A stretch of DNA of 20,855 nt from positions 1 through 20,855 of the forward strand of contig JAPSGG010000002.1 of the NCBI GenBank assembly GCA_031177845.1. The letters run 5' to 3'. Below, piece by piece: positions 1 to 7,442 of this stretch; within the stretch, counting starts at the first letter, position 1; every line of letters starts with the position of its first letter. The DNA is from Chromatiales bacterium (GTDB taxonomy: Bacteria > Pseudomonadota > Gammaproteobacteria > JACCYU01). A program made the translations under genes and the position numbers. Below the pieces are notes generated by a model that was not told the origin of the DNA, ran no database searches, and saw only the letters and a program-made list of their open reading frames with translations.

Positions 1-1
1 G

Positions 2-1090
2 CTCTCTGAGTGCGCTGAGCCCACACCGGTTAACAGGATACGCCTATCGCTGCTCAGGCGCTGTCTCGACGCGGCGCAGTGGACGCCAGGACTTTTTTCT
101 GTGACCGTGCCTACAGGCAGTGGAAAGACGCTGGCGACCACAGGCTTCGCGCTGCATCACGCCGTCAGACACAACAAGCGCCGCGTGGTGTACGTGATCC
201 CCTACACCAGCATCATTGAACAAACGGCTGAGGTTCTACGGCTCGTTCTGGGCGAGGAGGTAGTCCTCGAGCATCATAGCAACATTGAGCCTGAGCGGGA
301 GACGCCACAGGCCCGCGTCGCGGCCGAGAACTGGGATGCGCCGGTTATTGTCACGACCGCAGTACAGTTCTTCGAGTCGCTCTTCGCGGCCCGTCCCTCT
401 CGTTGCCGCAAGCTTCACAACCTCGTCAATGCCGTCATTGTGCTCGATGAGGTGCAGCTGCTGCCTCCGGCTTTTCTCGTGCCGATCCTCCATGTCATCG
501 ACCAGCTCGCGCGGCATTATGGCGCAACCATCGTGCTGGCTACGGCCACGCAGCCAGCGTTCCAAGCGAGACATACCGCCGACGGGCACTTTCCTGGCTT
601 CCAGGGCGTACGGGAGATTGTTCCGGACCCCGGTAAGCTCCATGCGCGATTGCGGAGGATTCAAGTGGAGTTGCCGCAAGACTTCACTGCGACTCAGACT
701 TGGGATGCGCTGGCACCGCTCATTCAGGCCGAGCCTGCGGTGCTGTGCATCGTGAATACCCGGCGCGATGCGCGCGCGCTGCATCGCCTCCTGCCGCATG
801 GCACGTTTTATCTTTCGACGTATCTCTGTGGTGCCCATCGAAGCGCTGTTCTGAAGACCATCAGGGCACGACTGGCCGACAATGAGGAGGTTCGGGTCGT
901 CAGCACTCAGCTGGTCGAGGCCGGTGTCGATCTGGACTTTCCGGTCGTATTCCGAGCGCTTTCAGGACTTGACTCGATCGCGCAAGCGGCGGGTCGCTGT
1001 AACCGGGAGGGTCGGCAACCCGAGTTGGGCCAGCACGGCCGGGCAGCTGGCGGCGCTCGCCTTGAAAATTTACACGCCAGTTTGCTCTAG
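2..1090 (+). pseudogene. cas3: CRISPR-associated helicase Cas3, C-terminally truncated (5' end outside window)
   Basis: The frame is open from base 2, so the gene begins before the window. The visible part is the superfamily 2 helicase core of a type I Cas3, which unwinds and degrades target DNA with Cascade. Walker A VPTGSGKT is at 107-130, preceded by the PGLFSVT stretch usual for Cas3. The DEVQ (Walker B) box starts at 446. An ATATQPAF motif III follows, and motif VI QAAGRCNREG lies near 985-1014. The PYTSIIEQ and EHHSN blocks recall type I-C Cas3. Homology stops about ten codons after motif VI, and the frame then reads an unrelated tail to a TAG at 1088-1090. The usual C-terminal domain, some 100 or more residues, is missing. 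No cas5, cas8, cas7, cas1 or repeat array follows, so this is a broken orphan. Any HD nuclease domain would lie upstream of the window. The family is certain and the subtype is inferred. Confidence 0.88.
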
Positions 1091-1118
1091 CCGCGTGTTA
1101 GCAGACTTTGATGGGCAA

Positions 1119-1137
1119 TAATCACCGCCGATGATTA
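1119..1137. repeat. Short inverted repeat at the cas3 / cupin 3' junction
   Basis: TAATCA (1119-1124) and TGATTA (1132-1137) form a perfect 6-bp stem with a 7-nt loop. The right arm contains the stop codon of the minus-strand cupin gene. There is no clear T tract on either side, so a terminator role is only possible. It sits beside the point where cas3 homology ends. Confidence 0.3.
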
Positions 1138-1518
1138 CTTCTCTTTTGCGGCGGTTTCCTTGAGCTCGATGTTCAAGACATGACACTCACTGCTGCCCAC
1201 ATTCTCGACACTGTGCGTTGTCGGGCCACTCCAGAAGACGTCTCCGAACTTCATCTCGCCTTCCGTGGTCTTGCCGTCTGGCAGTGTGAACCTCACCTTG
1301 CAAGGGCTGAGCGCCACCGCGACGTATGCCGGATGGGAATGGGTCGGAGACATGCCGTCTCGCTTGACGTGGATGTCGAGAACTCGAACTCTGCCATTCT
1401 CCAATTGCACCCTATAGATCTCCGGTGCGACTCTAACTGGATCCTGCGCCCATACGGAACTTCCTATGCCCAGACAGACTGCGACGAACCCGCCTACAAG
1501 CAAAATCGTTTTCTTCAT
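1135..1518 (-). CDS. Secreted small cupin-domain protein
   Basis: The product is 127 residues. The N-terminus (MKKTILLVGGFVAVCLG, ending SSVWAQ) is a classical Sec signal peptide with a cleavage site around VWA-Q, so the mature protein is periplasmic. The rest is a single cupin barrel. Motif 1 is around THSHPAYVAVALS, with two histidines that could bind metal. Motif 2 is around FGDVFWSGPTTHSVENVG, which supplies another His. The start was placed at 1518, not at an upstream in-frame codon at 1551, because AAGGGGG precedes it at about 7 nt and the signal peptide then begins correctly. The gene converges on the truncated cas3. The substrate is unknown: this short cupin type includes uncharacterised proteins and metal-dependent dioxygenase-like folds. 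Confidence 0.82.
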   Translation of the reverse strand: MKKTILLVGGFVAVCLGIGSSVWAQDPVRVAPEIYRVQLENGRVRVLDIHVKRDGMSPTHSHPAYVAVALSPCKVRFTLPDGKTTEGEMKFGDVFWSGPTTHSVENVGSSECHVLNIELKETAAKEK

Positions 1519-1563
1519 GTGATGCCCCCTTAGTCTTGTGGATGACTTCAAACTGGTCCAGTG

Positions 1564-1569
1564 ATTATA
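1564..1569 (-). promoter_or_regulatory. Candidate -10 element of the cupin gene
   Basis: The minus strand reads a perfect TATAAT about 45 nt upstream of the cupin start codon, a reasonable distance for a promoter. No convincing -35 hexamer is seen 16-18 bp further upstream, so the call rests on the -10 match alone. Confidence 0.3.
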
Positions 1570-1821
1570 GACGGCGCCTTCGAGCTAGCAGCCACTCGTG
1601 TGATGTTACAACTACGGCCCTTGTTCTGAACTCACGTACGGGCACAAGCTTGTATGTTTCCGGAGGGTCGGCACAGTAGTGTACCAAGGTTGGGTTAGAG
1701 CGTCGGGCTGAACCGCGCAGCCTGCGCCTTAGCATGGATATCCATGGCCGGGGCTGCGTGGATCGCGCGCGGCGCTGCGCCGGTCTTTCGATCCCGGACG
1801 GTTAGCCTTTAGCTTTCCTGT
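1570..1821. other. Gene-free stretch upstream of the IS remnants
   Basis: About 250 bases between the cupin promoter region and the first IS110 homology. No frame shows recognisable coding. A short palindrome (GGATATCC) lies near 1736-1743. I see no RNA gene here. Confidence 0.4.
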
Positions 1822-2156
1822 GCGCTATAAGCGGCAGGATTGCCGGTGGCGGTGATCAATGCGCGCCAAGCGCGCAGCAAAGACCAACGCCATGGGACTC
1901 TGGCCAACCCGAACGCCGCGACGGCGCTAGCCGAGCTGGCTACAGTCCCTCTCAGCGCCGCCCGGGCGCGGCATGCTTCCTGTGCTCGGTTGTCGACGCG
2001 GAACAGCAGCGTATGGCTGCGTTGGTGGCCCGCCATCGGCCGCTGCTGTCGATGCTCACGGTTGAGCATCCGTGCTTGGCCGCGGCTCAACCGACCGCGC
2101 AAGGCTTGATCATTGCTGAAGCGAGCCCACTGCTAAGCCGTTGGACGAAACGATGA
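1822..2156 (+). pseudogene. IS110-family transposase remnant (frameshifted fragment)
   Basis: The plus strand carries a piece of the N-terminal half of an IS110-type (DEDD) transposase. Around 1837-1970 it reads GLPVAVINARQARSKDQ and then GTLANPNAATALAELATVPL. This matches the family block in which a glycine-leucine-proline-valine-alanine-valine segment precedes NPRQ and the LAKTD region. Here LAKTD has become LANPN. After about 1975 the match continues in another frame with DAEQQRMAALVARHRPLLSM and LTVEHPCLAAAQ, corresponding to the coiled region rich in Leu and Arg. A TAA stands immediately upstream at 1828-1830, and the RuvC-like N-terminus and the C-terminal half are absent. It is a non-functional fragment. 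The family assignment rests on remembered motifs. Confidence 0.62.
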
Positions 2157-2380
2157 CGAACTGATGCGGCACGTTGAGGATCATCATGCTGCGGCCGACG
2201 CGCTGAGGCTTGCAGGATAAGCCTCTCTGGGCGGATGACCACGAGCATCGTAGCGGTATGCCAATGTGCGGCCAGGGCGCTACCCAGATAGCGTGGCCCA
2301 TGGACGCCCGTCCTTAACGATGCGTTAGGCTCATTTGCGCGCCGCGCTCGTCGAGAAAGATAAAGCGCTCGGCAACGGTT
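2157..2380 (-). pseudogene. IS630-family transposase remnant (frameshifted fragment)
   Basis: Read on the minus strand from about 2380, the sequence gives ERFIFLDERGAQMSLTHR, then a TAA (2314-2316), then GRASMG. In another frame it continues GPRYLGSALAAHWHTATMLV and VIRPE. This is the central region of IS630/Tc1-type DDE transposases: an FLDE acidic motif, Y/G-R-A-P-x-G, then HW-TTT-ML. At least one nonsense codon and one 1-nt frame change separate the blocks, and the N- and C-termini are missing. It abuts the oppositely oriented IS110 fragment, so the segment is a graveyard of mobile elements. No terminal inverted repeats were recognised. Confidence 0.62.
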
Positions 2381-2620
2381 GAGGTGGGCGTGCCTTGATC
2401 GCAAGCTCGGGTCACCGCCGGCGCAAACCCATCAAATACGCCTGCATGCCCGAACACTTCCAAACACCAAAACCACTGCTCACCCCGCAATGTCCATGCC
2501 GCTATGCGGACTGGTTTCGCAAGCTCATCGCAGTCTAACGGCTTCTATCTTTTCAATGCACGTATGCCGGAATTCTCCAAGAACGAGCCAAAATCCCGCT
2601 GAAGTGCGAGGGCCATGGTT
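2381..2620. other. Degenerate non-coding stretch
   Basis: Between the IS630 fragment and the small membrane protein gene. Short frames exist, for example a 30-codon plus-strand frame starting near 2445, but none has a ribosome-binding site or a recognisable product. It is probably further decayed mobile or accessory DNA. Confidence 0.35.
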
Positions 2621-3148
2621 CTATACCTGCTCAGGCAGGGTACCAACAGGTTGCAACTGTGCGGCGGATTTAGACTGGCCATCGGGCAGCGTGTCCAGTG
2701 ACTTCGGCCACAGTCGCTCCACTTGAGCACGATCGACCAATATGTCCTTGTAGATCACCAATTCCCGGGACAGTAGTTTGGGCTCGGTGCGTGGTGAAGT
2801 ATTTTTCATTATGTGGCTAGACATTTCCAACCTGGCAGACCGCCAGTAGTCTGGCCTAATACTCTCGTAACGGAGTGTATAGCGAGGTCGACCCACCACT
2901 TCTATCTCGCCGTCCCTGGCAGCACGCTCAAATTCCCCAATAGCGTCCAGGAATGCCATATTTGCATTGCCCTCTTGCCCCCATTTGCTCTCGGTAATTA
3001 AGTATTTGAGTACCGCACGGGAGCTCATCCGTTGCTGCCTGATGGACAATATCTGGCGCCGAAATCTCCGCACGTACCAGCTTAGCAGTCCAGCGATGAT
3101 TGCGCCGGTCGCGCTGATCCAAATCCAAACAAGCTTGTTCTCGATCAT
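2621..3148 (-). CDS. Hypothetical protein with one N-terminal membrane anchor
   Basis: The product is 175 residues and I do not recognise a named family. Residues about 6-25 are hydrophobic (LVWIWISATGAIIAGLLSWY), followed at once by a basic patch (RRFRR). This predicts one membrane anchor with the remainder in the cytoplasm under the positive-inside rule. The soluble part includes KYLITESKWGQ, then an acidic/aromatic helix (FLDAIGEFERAARDGEIEV), VGRP and RPDYW. That pattern recalls small uncharacterised domains found in many proteobacterial and phage-linked hypothetical proteins. The ATG at 3148 has a weak purine stretch (GGAACGGAA) upstream. Base composition is lower in GC than the core genes to the right, consistent with acquisition. 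It lies alone between IS debris and the M23 gene. Confidence 0.65.
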   Translation of the reverse strand: MIENKLVWIWISATGAIIAGLLSWYVRRFRRQILSIRQQRMSSRAVLKYLITESKWGQEGNANMAFLDAIGEFERAARDGEIEVVGRPRYTLRYESIRPDYWRSARLEMSSHIMKNTSPRTEPKLLSRELVIYKDILVDRAQVERLWPKSLDTLPDGQSKSAAQLQPVGTLPEQV

Positions 3149-3653
3149 TGCTGCAATTCCGTTCCTATGGCTGGACGTTCATAGCGCCGCTGTGAACAGG
3201 CATATCCGGAGCACTAAGCTCTTCAGCGATCGAAAGTATCAACGGCCCCCATGCGGAAAACCGTGACCGGGAGCCACTTTGGAGATTGCTGCCTAAGAGG
3301 GGCGCCAGGGATTGGTGCTATCGTTAGGGGCGTGCCCTATCAACAAGGGACCTATCGCACAGTACAGGCTTGGCATCGCCCATCGGACTCGGCTCAGGCG
3401 CTGTGAGCCATTGAGGCGCGTCTTAGCTAGAAGAACTTCTCTTCTATGCTCGGCATCCAACACAGGTCGCGCCTCTCTTGTACTGTGAACCCGATCACTT
3501 GTTCTCGCTATTCTTCCTCGCGACCTGCCGCGTTATATGGTTTCTTTGACTCGGATGTGGATTCTTATCCCCGTGGTCTAGTTCACGGTCAGCCGCCGCC
3601 CCAGAGGCTTAAATGGGAATCATACATACGATCGGCTGCCATGCAGGTGAACG
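3149..3653. other. Intergenic region between divergent small membrane protein and M23 genes
   Basis: About 500 bases with no convincing coding sequence. Frames inside it have no ribosome-binding sites and no recognisable motifs. It must contain the promoters of the two divergent flanking genes, but I could not place them. I found no tRNA, repeat array or transposase homology. Confidence 0.4.
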
Positions 3654-4715
3654 ATGATGACCGGGGGCGCAAACAGCATTGTTGAAAGGTCAACCTACCG
3701 ACAAGACCCTCGAGTGGATGAACGACCTCGCAACCTTCTCGTGCGGTTCATCTTAGCCATGTCGCTGTGCGGATGTGCAACACCTTCCACAGTGGGCCGT
3801 AATGACACGGCTTGGGTGACATACCCCGTCATAGTGGCAGATTGGCCTGGGACTGCGCCAAGGACTCTTCATCTTTTCCCGGTCAATCATGCTCGGATCA
3901 GCTCGGTTTATGGAATGCGGTACCATCCAATCTTGAAGGCGATGCGGTTACACCGAGGCGTTGACTTTGCCGCTCCAGCGGGCACGCCGGTCACCGCTGC
4001 AGGCTCTGGAGAGATCGTTGCACTCGGCCCCCGGGGCAGTTACGGGAATTATGTGCGAATCCGCCATAGTGAAACCTATGAGACTGCTTATGCGCATCTG
4101 GACCGCTATGCCGACGGCATGCGCGTTGGCGCCCAGGTCAACCAAGGTGACGTCATCGGTTACGTAGGTTCCACTGGACGAGTCACGGGACCACACCTGC
4201 ACTTCGAGGTGCTGGTCGGAGGAAAGCAAGTTGATCCACGCATACTCGCGCGGACGCGTGAAGTGCAGATCGAGGATCAGCAGGTCGATCAACCCCTATT
4301 TGCACACGCCCATTTTGCGACGAGCACGCAGGATGATCGACTTAGCTCTTTTGAAAGAGTATCCGGCTGGCATCAGAGTACCCAAGGCAAGGTGAGCCGA
4401 TTGATCAGGGCAGCACGGCAGTTCGCAAAGGACAAATATGGTCAACTGAGGAGAGCTGGATGGAAGTTTGCGAAGAACACATATAACTACAAGGTCAAGC
4501 AATTGGACCAGGTCTGGATGGCAGTTCACCAAGGACAAATACAGCCAGTGAGCGAAGGCCCGGAAGTTTGCCATGGACAAAGACAGGGAATAAAGATAAA
4601 CGAGTTCAAGGGTGCGACAGCCGGGGAGCCTGCTATGAAAGTAGCGTGCTTGCGCGATACCGACGACCATGGTCCGATTGACTGCATTGATTGTGGCGAT
4701 TGCTCGGCATGGTAG
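3654..4715 (+). CDS. M23-family metallopeptidase lipoprotein with frameshifted repeat tail
   Basis: The product is 353 residues as it reads now. A short basic leader and hydrophobic stretch end at an LCGC lipobox, with Cys41 the probable lipidation site. Residues about 80-195 form a LytM/M23 domain with the full ligand set: H100 and D104 (HRGVD), H148 (AHLD), and H181/H183 (GPHLHFEV). These enzymes cut peptide cross-links of peptidoglycan in the periplasm. AGGTGA lies just upstream of the ATGATG start, and ATG 3657 has the better spacing. After residue 250 comes a set of degenerate lysine-rich repeats (QFAKDKYG, KFAKNTYN) that changes frame between repeats two and three, so the last 70 or so residues are probably not native. 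Restoring the frame gives further repeats and a TAA at 4591-4593. The catalytic domain looks intact. Confidence 0.8.
   Translation: MMTGGANSIVERSTYRQDPRVDERPRNLLVRFILAMSLCGCATPSTVGRNDTAWVTYPVIVADWPGTAPRTLHLFPVNHARISSVYGMRYHPILKAMRLHRGVDFAAPAGTPVTAAGSGEIVALGPRGSYGNYVRIRHSETYETAYAHLDRYADGMRVGAQVNQGDVIGYVGSTGRVTGPHLHFEVLVGGKQVDPRILARTREVQIEDQQVDQPLFAHAHFATSTQDDRLSSFERVSGWHQSTQGKVSRLIRAARQFAKDKYGQLRRAGWKFAKNTYNYKVKQLDQVWMAVHQGQIQPVSEGPEVCHGQRQGIKINEFKGATAGEPAMKVACLRDTDDHGPIDCIDCGDCSAW
4416..4590 (+). repeat. Four degenerate repeats in the M23 gene tail
   Basis: Copies of a GTTYGCVAAGGACAAATAYR-like unit begin at 4421, 4466, 4524 and 4566. They encode FAKDKYG, FAKNTYN, FTKDKYS and FAMDKDR when each is read in its own frame. 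The spacings are 45, 58 and 42 nt. Only the 58-nt interval is not divisible by three, which locates an indel between repeats two and three. Confidence 0.75.
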
Positions 4716-4912
4716 CCTCAGGTCTTCAGCCTTGGTCGCCTTCGGCACATCCACCCATGCACCACACATATAGTTCATCAACTTATCGCCATTATTACGA
4801 ACGGCGTCGGCTGCCCGCGGATTCCTTGTAGCATTACGAGCTGCAGGGGCAATGCCAGACGACAACTCGCCTGATGTTCTTGGAAAATTTACATCGCCCT
4901 TTCTTGACTCTG
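4594..4912. other. Unassigned stretch between the repaired M23 stop and the DinB remnant
   Basis: The plus strand here is read only by the out-of-frame tail of the M23 gene. The minus strand is open and continuous with the DinB remnant frame. It gives a segment near 4720-4800 (MNYMCGAWVDVPKATKAEDL) that looks protein-like but matches no family I recognise. It could be a fragment of another lost gene or a chance frame. Confidence 0.3.
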
Positions 4913-5242
4913 TGACTCTCGGATCGATAGCGCACTGCGACAGCAGCGTCGTGAGCTGCCCCCGATGATGTGTCTGGTGATTGAAGAAGTGCAAAACCGT
5001 CAACCACAAGGGATAGCGTCTCGGCTTGGGTTCACCAGGTTGGTGTAACACAGCTCATCCGCGAAATCGGCCTTGGAGAACGACGATACCCAATCGGCGA
5101 TTGCGGCATCGCTCGCCATGCGCCCGCTCCGGAGTTTATCGAGATCCGAGTAGAACTCCTGGTCTAGCGATGGAGCCGTGAAGGGTTTGTCAAGAGAGCG
5201 CCCGGCCCGAGCCAGAGGCGGTCGGCGAGCAACAAGCAGATT
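4913..5242 (-). pseudogene. DinB-family protein pseudogene, N-terminally truncated and frameshifted
   Basis: Three minus-strand blocks in different frames add up to a DinB-superfamily (putative metal-dependent four-helix) protein. They are LLLADRLWLG near 5195-5225; LDKPFTAPSLDQEFYSDLDK followed by RSGRMASDAAIADWVSS near 5080-5190; and PKPRRYPLWLTVLHFFNHQT followed by HHRGQLTTLLSQCAIDPRVT near 4915-5030. The last block holds the typical histidine motif (NHxxHHRGQ). At least two frame changes separate the blocks. The first 40 or so residues of the family are missing, because the fragment begins directly at the stop codon of the upstream HD-hydrolase gene, so a deletion fused the two. Homology ends near 4913. 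The gene is clearly dead. Confidence 0.72.
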
Positions 5243-5863
5243 TCACTGGCGTGAAGCCTTCAACGACGACTCGATGTTTTCGCGGGCTTGGAACTCAAGC
5301 CGCTCAGCAAATTCGCGGGTTGTATAAATTGCCGGACGCTTGAGGAACGATCTGAATACCGCCGCCCGCCGTTTACGGTATAAGCCAGCGGGAACCCACC
5401 AGTATTCGGATCGAATCTGGCGCTCGAATTCGTCAAACCGCTGCGGCGCCGCCCCCAAGATAGACAAGTCAATATCAACCACCAACTGATGAAGAGGCAG
5501 AGTCGGCACCTCACCGTGGCAAGTGGCCATGATCAGAGAGTGAACTAGACCCGCGCATTCGTCGGATCCTCCGGACTGGCGGATCAGATTCGCCGCCCAT
5601 TCAGCACTGCGCAACTCGTTCTTTGAAGAGAACGTGCTGTAGATGGCATCGTGGAACCACAGGGCGTATTCCACGATGGGGTCCTTGGCACCTTCATGGG
5701 ATGACGAGTCAAGGTGGGCCAAGCAGTCATTGATGTGACGTGCGTTGTGATATTTGCGATGGCGCTCGCCATATCGCTTCTCGAGCTTCACGAACTCTCG
5801 TTGCGCCTCTGTCAGACGGAGCTTCGCTGCGAGATTGCGCCAGCGCGTCTCATCGAGACCCAT
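5243..5863 (-). CDS. HD-superfamily metal-dependent hydrolase (predicted phosphohydrolase)
   Basis: The product is 206 residues and full length for a common bacterial family of stand-alone predicted HD phosphohydrolases. The metal-binding pattern is visible: H39 and H43 in YHNARH, the H71-D72 doublet in WFHDAIY, a helix with MATCHG, and the acidic DIDLSILG motif (D130, D132). The C-terminal half ends in a helix (FAERLEFQARENIESSL). The substrate is not known for this family. The ATG at 5863 has no obvious Shine-Dalgarno sequence and the frame stays open upstream, so the exact start is uncertain. The gene is intact, but its 3' end is fused directly to the truncated DinB remnant. Confidence 0.82.
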   Translation of the reverse strand: MGLDETRWRNLAAKLRLTEAQREFVKLEKRYGERHRKYHNARHINDCLAHLDSSSHEGAKDPIVEYALWFHDAIYSTFSSKNELRSAEWAANLIRQSGGSDECAGLVHSLIMATCHGEVPTLPLHQLVVDIDLSILGAAPQRFDEFERQIRSEYWWVPAGLYRKRRAAVFRSFLKRPAIYTTREFAERLEFQARENIESSLKASRQ

Positions 5864-6089
5864 GATGAAATCAACGTCGAAGTTAATGGACGCACCATTT
5901 GGGGCGTGTCCTGGTTGAGCGACAGATCCGATGTGGTCTTGGCGAGGGTTGCTGCACGCTGTGCATCTTGATCTCAGGCATGGATAAAACCAACAACGCG
6001 GTTACTCGGCCGTCGCCAATGACTGCTCGACGTGAAACAAAGATTTTCCCGGCGATCGGCCGTAGCGCACGATGCACTAGACATGAAGC
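5864..6089. other. Intergenic region between permease and HD hydrolase
   Basis: About 225 bases. A plus-strand frame near 5866-5971 reads EINVEVNGRTIWGVSW and stops with TGA. It looks more protein-like than random DNA, but it has no start codon of its own and overlaps the HD gene start in antisense. I treat it as unproven, possibly a small-protein remnant. Confidence 0.25.
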
Positions 6090-7442
6090 CTATGCCGATT
6101 GAGCAGCTTCCTTATCCAGCCGGTTCTTCAACAGCAGGTTCACGCCGTAGAGCGCGGAGCCGAGGATGAGCAGTCCGCCCGCGCGCAGCCACTGATCCGC
6201 GCTCTGCTGGGTAAGCAGCCCGGCGCAGACCAGCACGCCCAGTACAGGAAAGATGACGGGTGTACGAAAATGTGCGTGCGCTACGCGATCGCGGCGCAGG
6301 ACGAGTACGGTGACGTTCACGATGATGAACACCAGAACTAGCAGCACCACGGTGGTGCCGGCGAGCCCTCCGACATCGCCGGTCGCGATAAGGCCCATCG
6401 CAATTAGAGTGGTGAAGACAATTGCCACCCATGGCGTGTACCGCCGGGGGTGCAACTTGCCAAGGATGGACGGCATGACGCCCTGATCGCTCATGCCGTA
6501 GATCAGGCGCGAGGCCATGATCATATTGATGAGCGCGCCATTTGAGAGCGCGAATAGTGCGATGACCGCGAACAGCGTAGGCGGAAACTTGAGCGGCCCT
6601 TCTTTAATCACCTCCAGCAGTGGTCCGCTGGACCGCGTAAGTTGGGCTGTGGGCACGACCATCGAAGCCGTAAAGGTGACAAGGAGATAAATAACCCCGG
6701 CGATTGCAATACCCCCGAACAGCGCGCGCGGGAAGCTGCGGCTTGGGTTTTTAGTCTCTTCGGCAACGTTGACCGAATCCTCGAAGCCGATCAGGGCGTA
6801 GAAGGACAGCGCCGCGCCCGCCAGGATCGCAACCGGTATACTGGCATCGCCTTTGAACTCGAAGGCGCGCGCGGGCTCGCCCGTCCCTGCGGTCAGGGCA
6901 GCAACCCCGATGATCACGATCATCAAAAGACCGAACAGCTCGATCAGCGTGAAGATCGCGTTGACCGTCACCGACTCCGTGATGCCGCGAAAGTTAATCA
7001 TGCCTACCACCGCAATGAAGATTAGTGCGGTCAATATCTTGGGCGATTCGAAGAAGGCACCGAGATAGTCGCCGCCGAAGGCGATAGCCAGTGCGGAGGC
7101 CGAAGTCACGCCGGACATGACCACCGCGAAGGCCACCATGAAGCTGAAGAATGGCGTCTTGAACGCGCGGTGAACATAAGAAGCGGCGCCACCTGCGCGG
7201 GGATATTTGGTAACGAGCTCCGCATAGGCGAACGCAGTAAAGATGGCTAGCACCAGCGCGAGCAGAAAAGCCGACCAGATCGCCCCGCCCGTTACCGCCG
7301 CAACCTTACCCACCAGCGCATAGATACCGCCGCCGACCATATCGCCGACAATAAAAAGCAGCAGCAACGCTGGGCTGATGCCTCGCTTCAGCGTTGATGG
7401 CTGACCCTGCGCCGCGGCCGCATTCGCTTTGGACTTATGCAT
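6090..7442 (-). CDS. APC-superfamily amino acid permease
   Basis: The product is 450 residues with about 12 hydrophobic helices, the usual size and shape of an APC-family inner-membrane amino acid transporter. Helix 1 carries the signature glycine-rich break (GDMVGGGIYALVG). Helix 2 is followed by the conserved KYPRAGGAASYVHRAF segment. The loop after helix 6 has the GFEDSVNVAEETKNPSRSFP motif typical of the superfamily. It probably imports amino acids by proton coupling. The exact substrate cannot be read from the sequence. The start ATG at 7442 is preceded by a weak TCGGGAAA. It lies 345 nt downstream of the intact phoX-like gene on the same strand, too far to assume one operon. Confidence 0.88.
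   Translation of the reverse strand: MHKSKANAAAAQGQPSTLKRGISPALLLLFIVGDMVGGGIYALVGKVAAVTGGAIWSAFLLALVLAIFTAFAYAELVTKYPRAGGAASYVHRAFKTPFFSFMVAFAVVMSGVTSASALAIAFGGDYLGAFFESPKILTALIFIAVVGMINFRGITESVTVNAIFTLIELFGLLMIVIIGVAALTAGTGEPARAFEFKGDASIPVAILAGAALSFYALIGFEDSVNVAEETKNPSRSFPRALFGGIAIAGVIYLLVTFTASMVVPTAQLTRSSGPLLEVIKEGPLKFPPTLFAVIALFALSNGALINMIMASRLIYGMSDQGVMPSILGKLHPRRYTPWVAIVFTTLIAMGLIATGDVGGLAGTTVVLLVLVFIIVNVTVLVLRRDRVAHAHFRTPVIFPVLGVLVCAGLLTQQSADQWLRAGGLLILGSALYGVNLLLKNRLDKEAAQSA

Noticed and set aside
236..838. A 200-codon minus-strand frame inside cas3
   Set aside because: It is an antisense shadow of the strongly conserved Cas3 helicase frame in GC-rich DNA, with no motifs of its own.
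53..3405. A 13-bp repeat GCTCAGGCGCTGT near 53 and near 3393
   Set aside because: A few shared 13-mers are expected by chance in 21 kb, and flanking bases do not match. It is not evidence for CRISPR repeats or attachment sites.
3446..3685. A 79-codon plus-strand frame upstream of the M23 gene
   Set aside because: It has no ribosome-binding site or recognisable motif, and it overlaps the better-supported M23 start.
4296..5051. A 251-codon minus-strand frame spanning the M23 gene in antisense
   Set aside because: Only its first part has homology (DinB). The rest runs antisense through the M23 gene and its tail and shows no family motifs, so it is not annotated as one gene.
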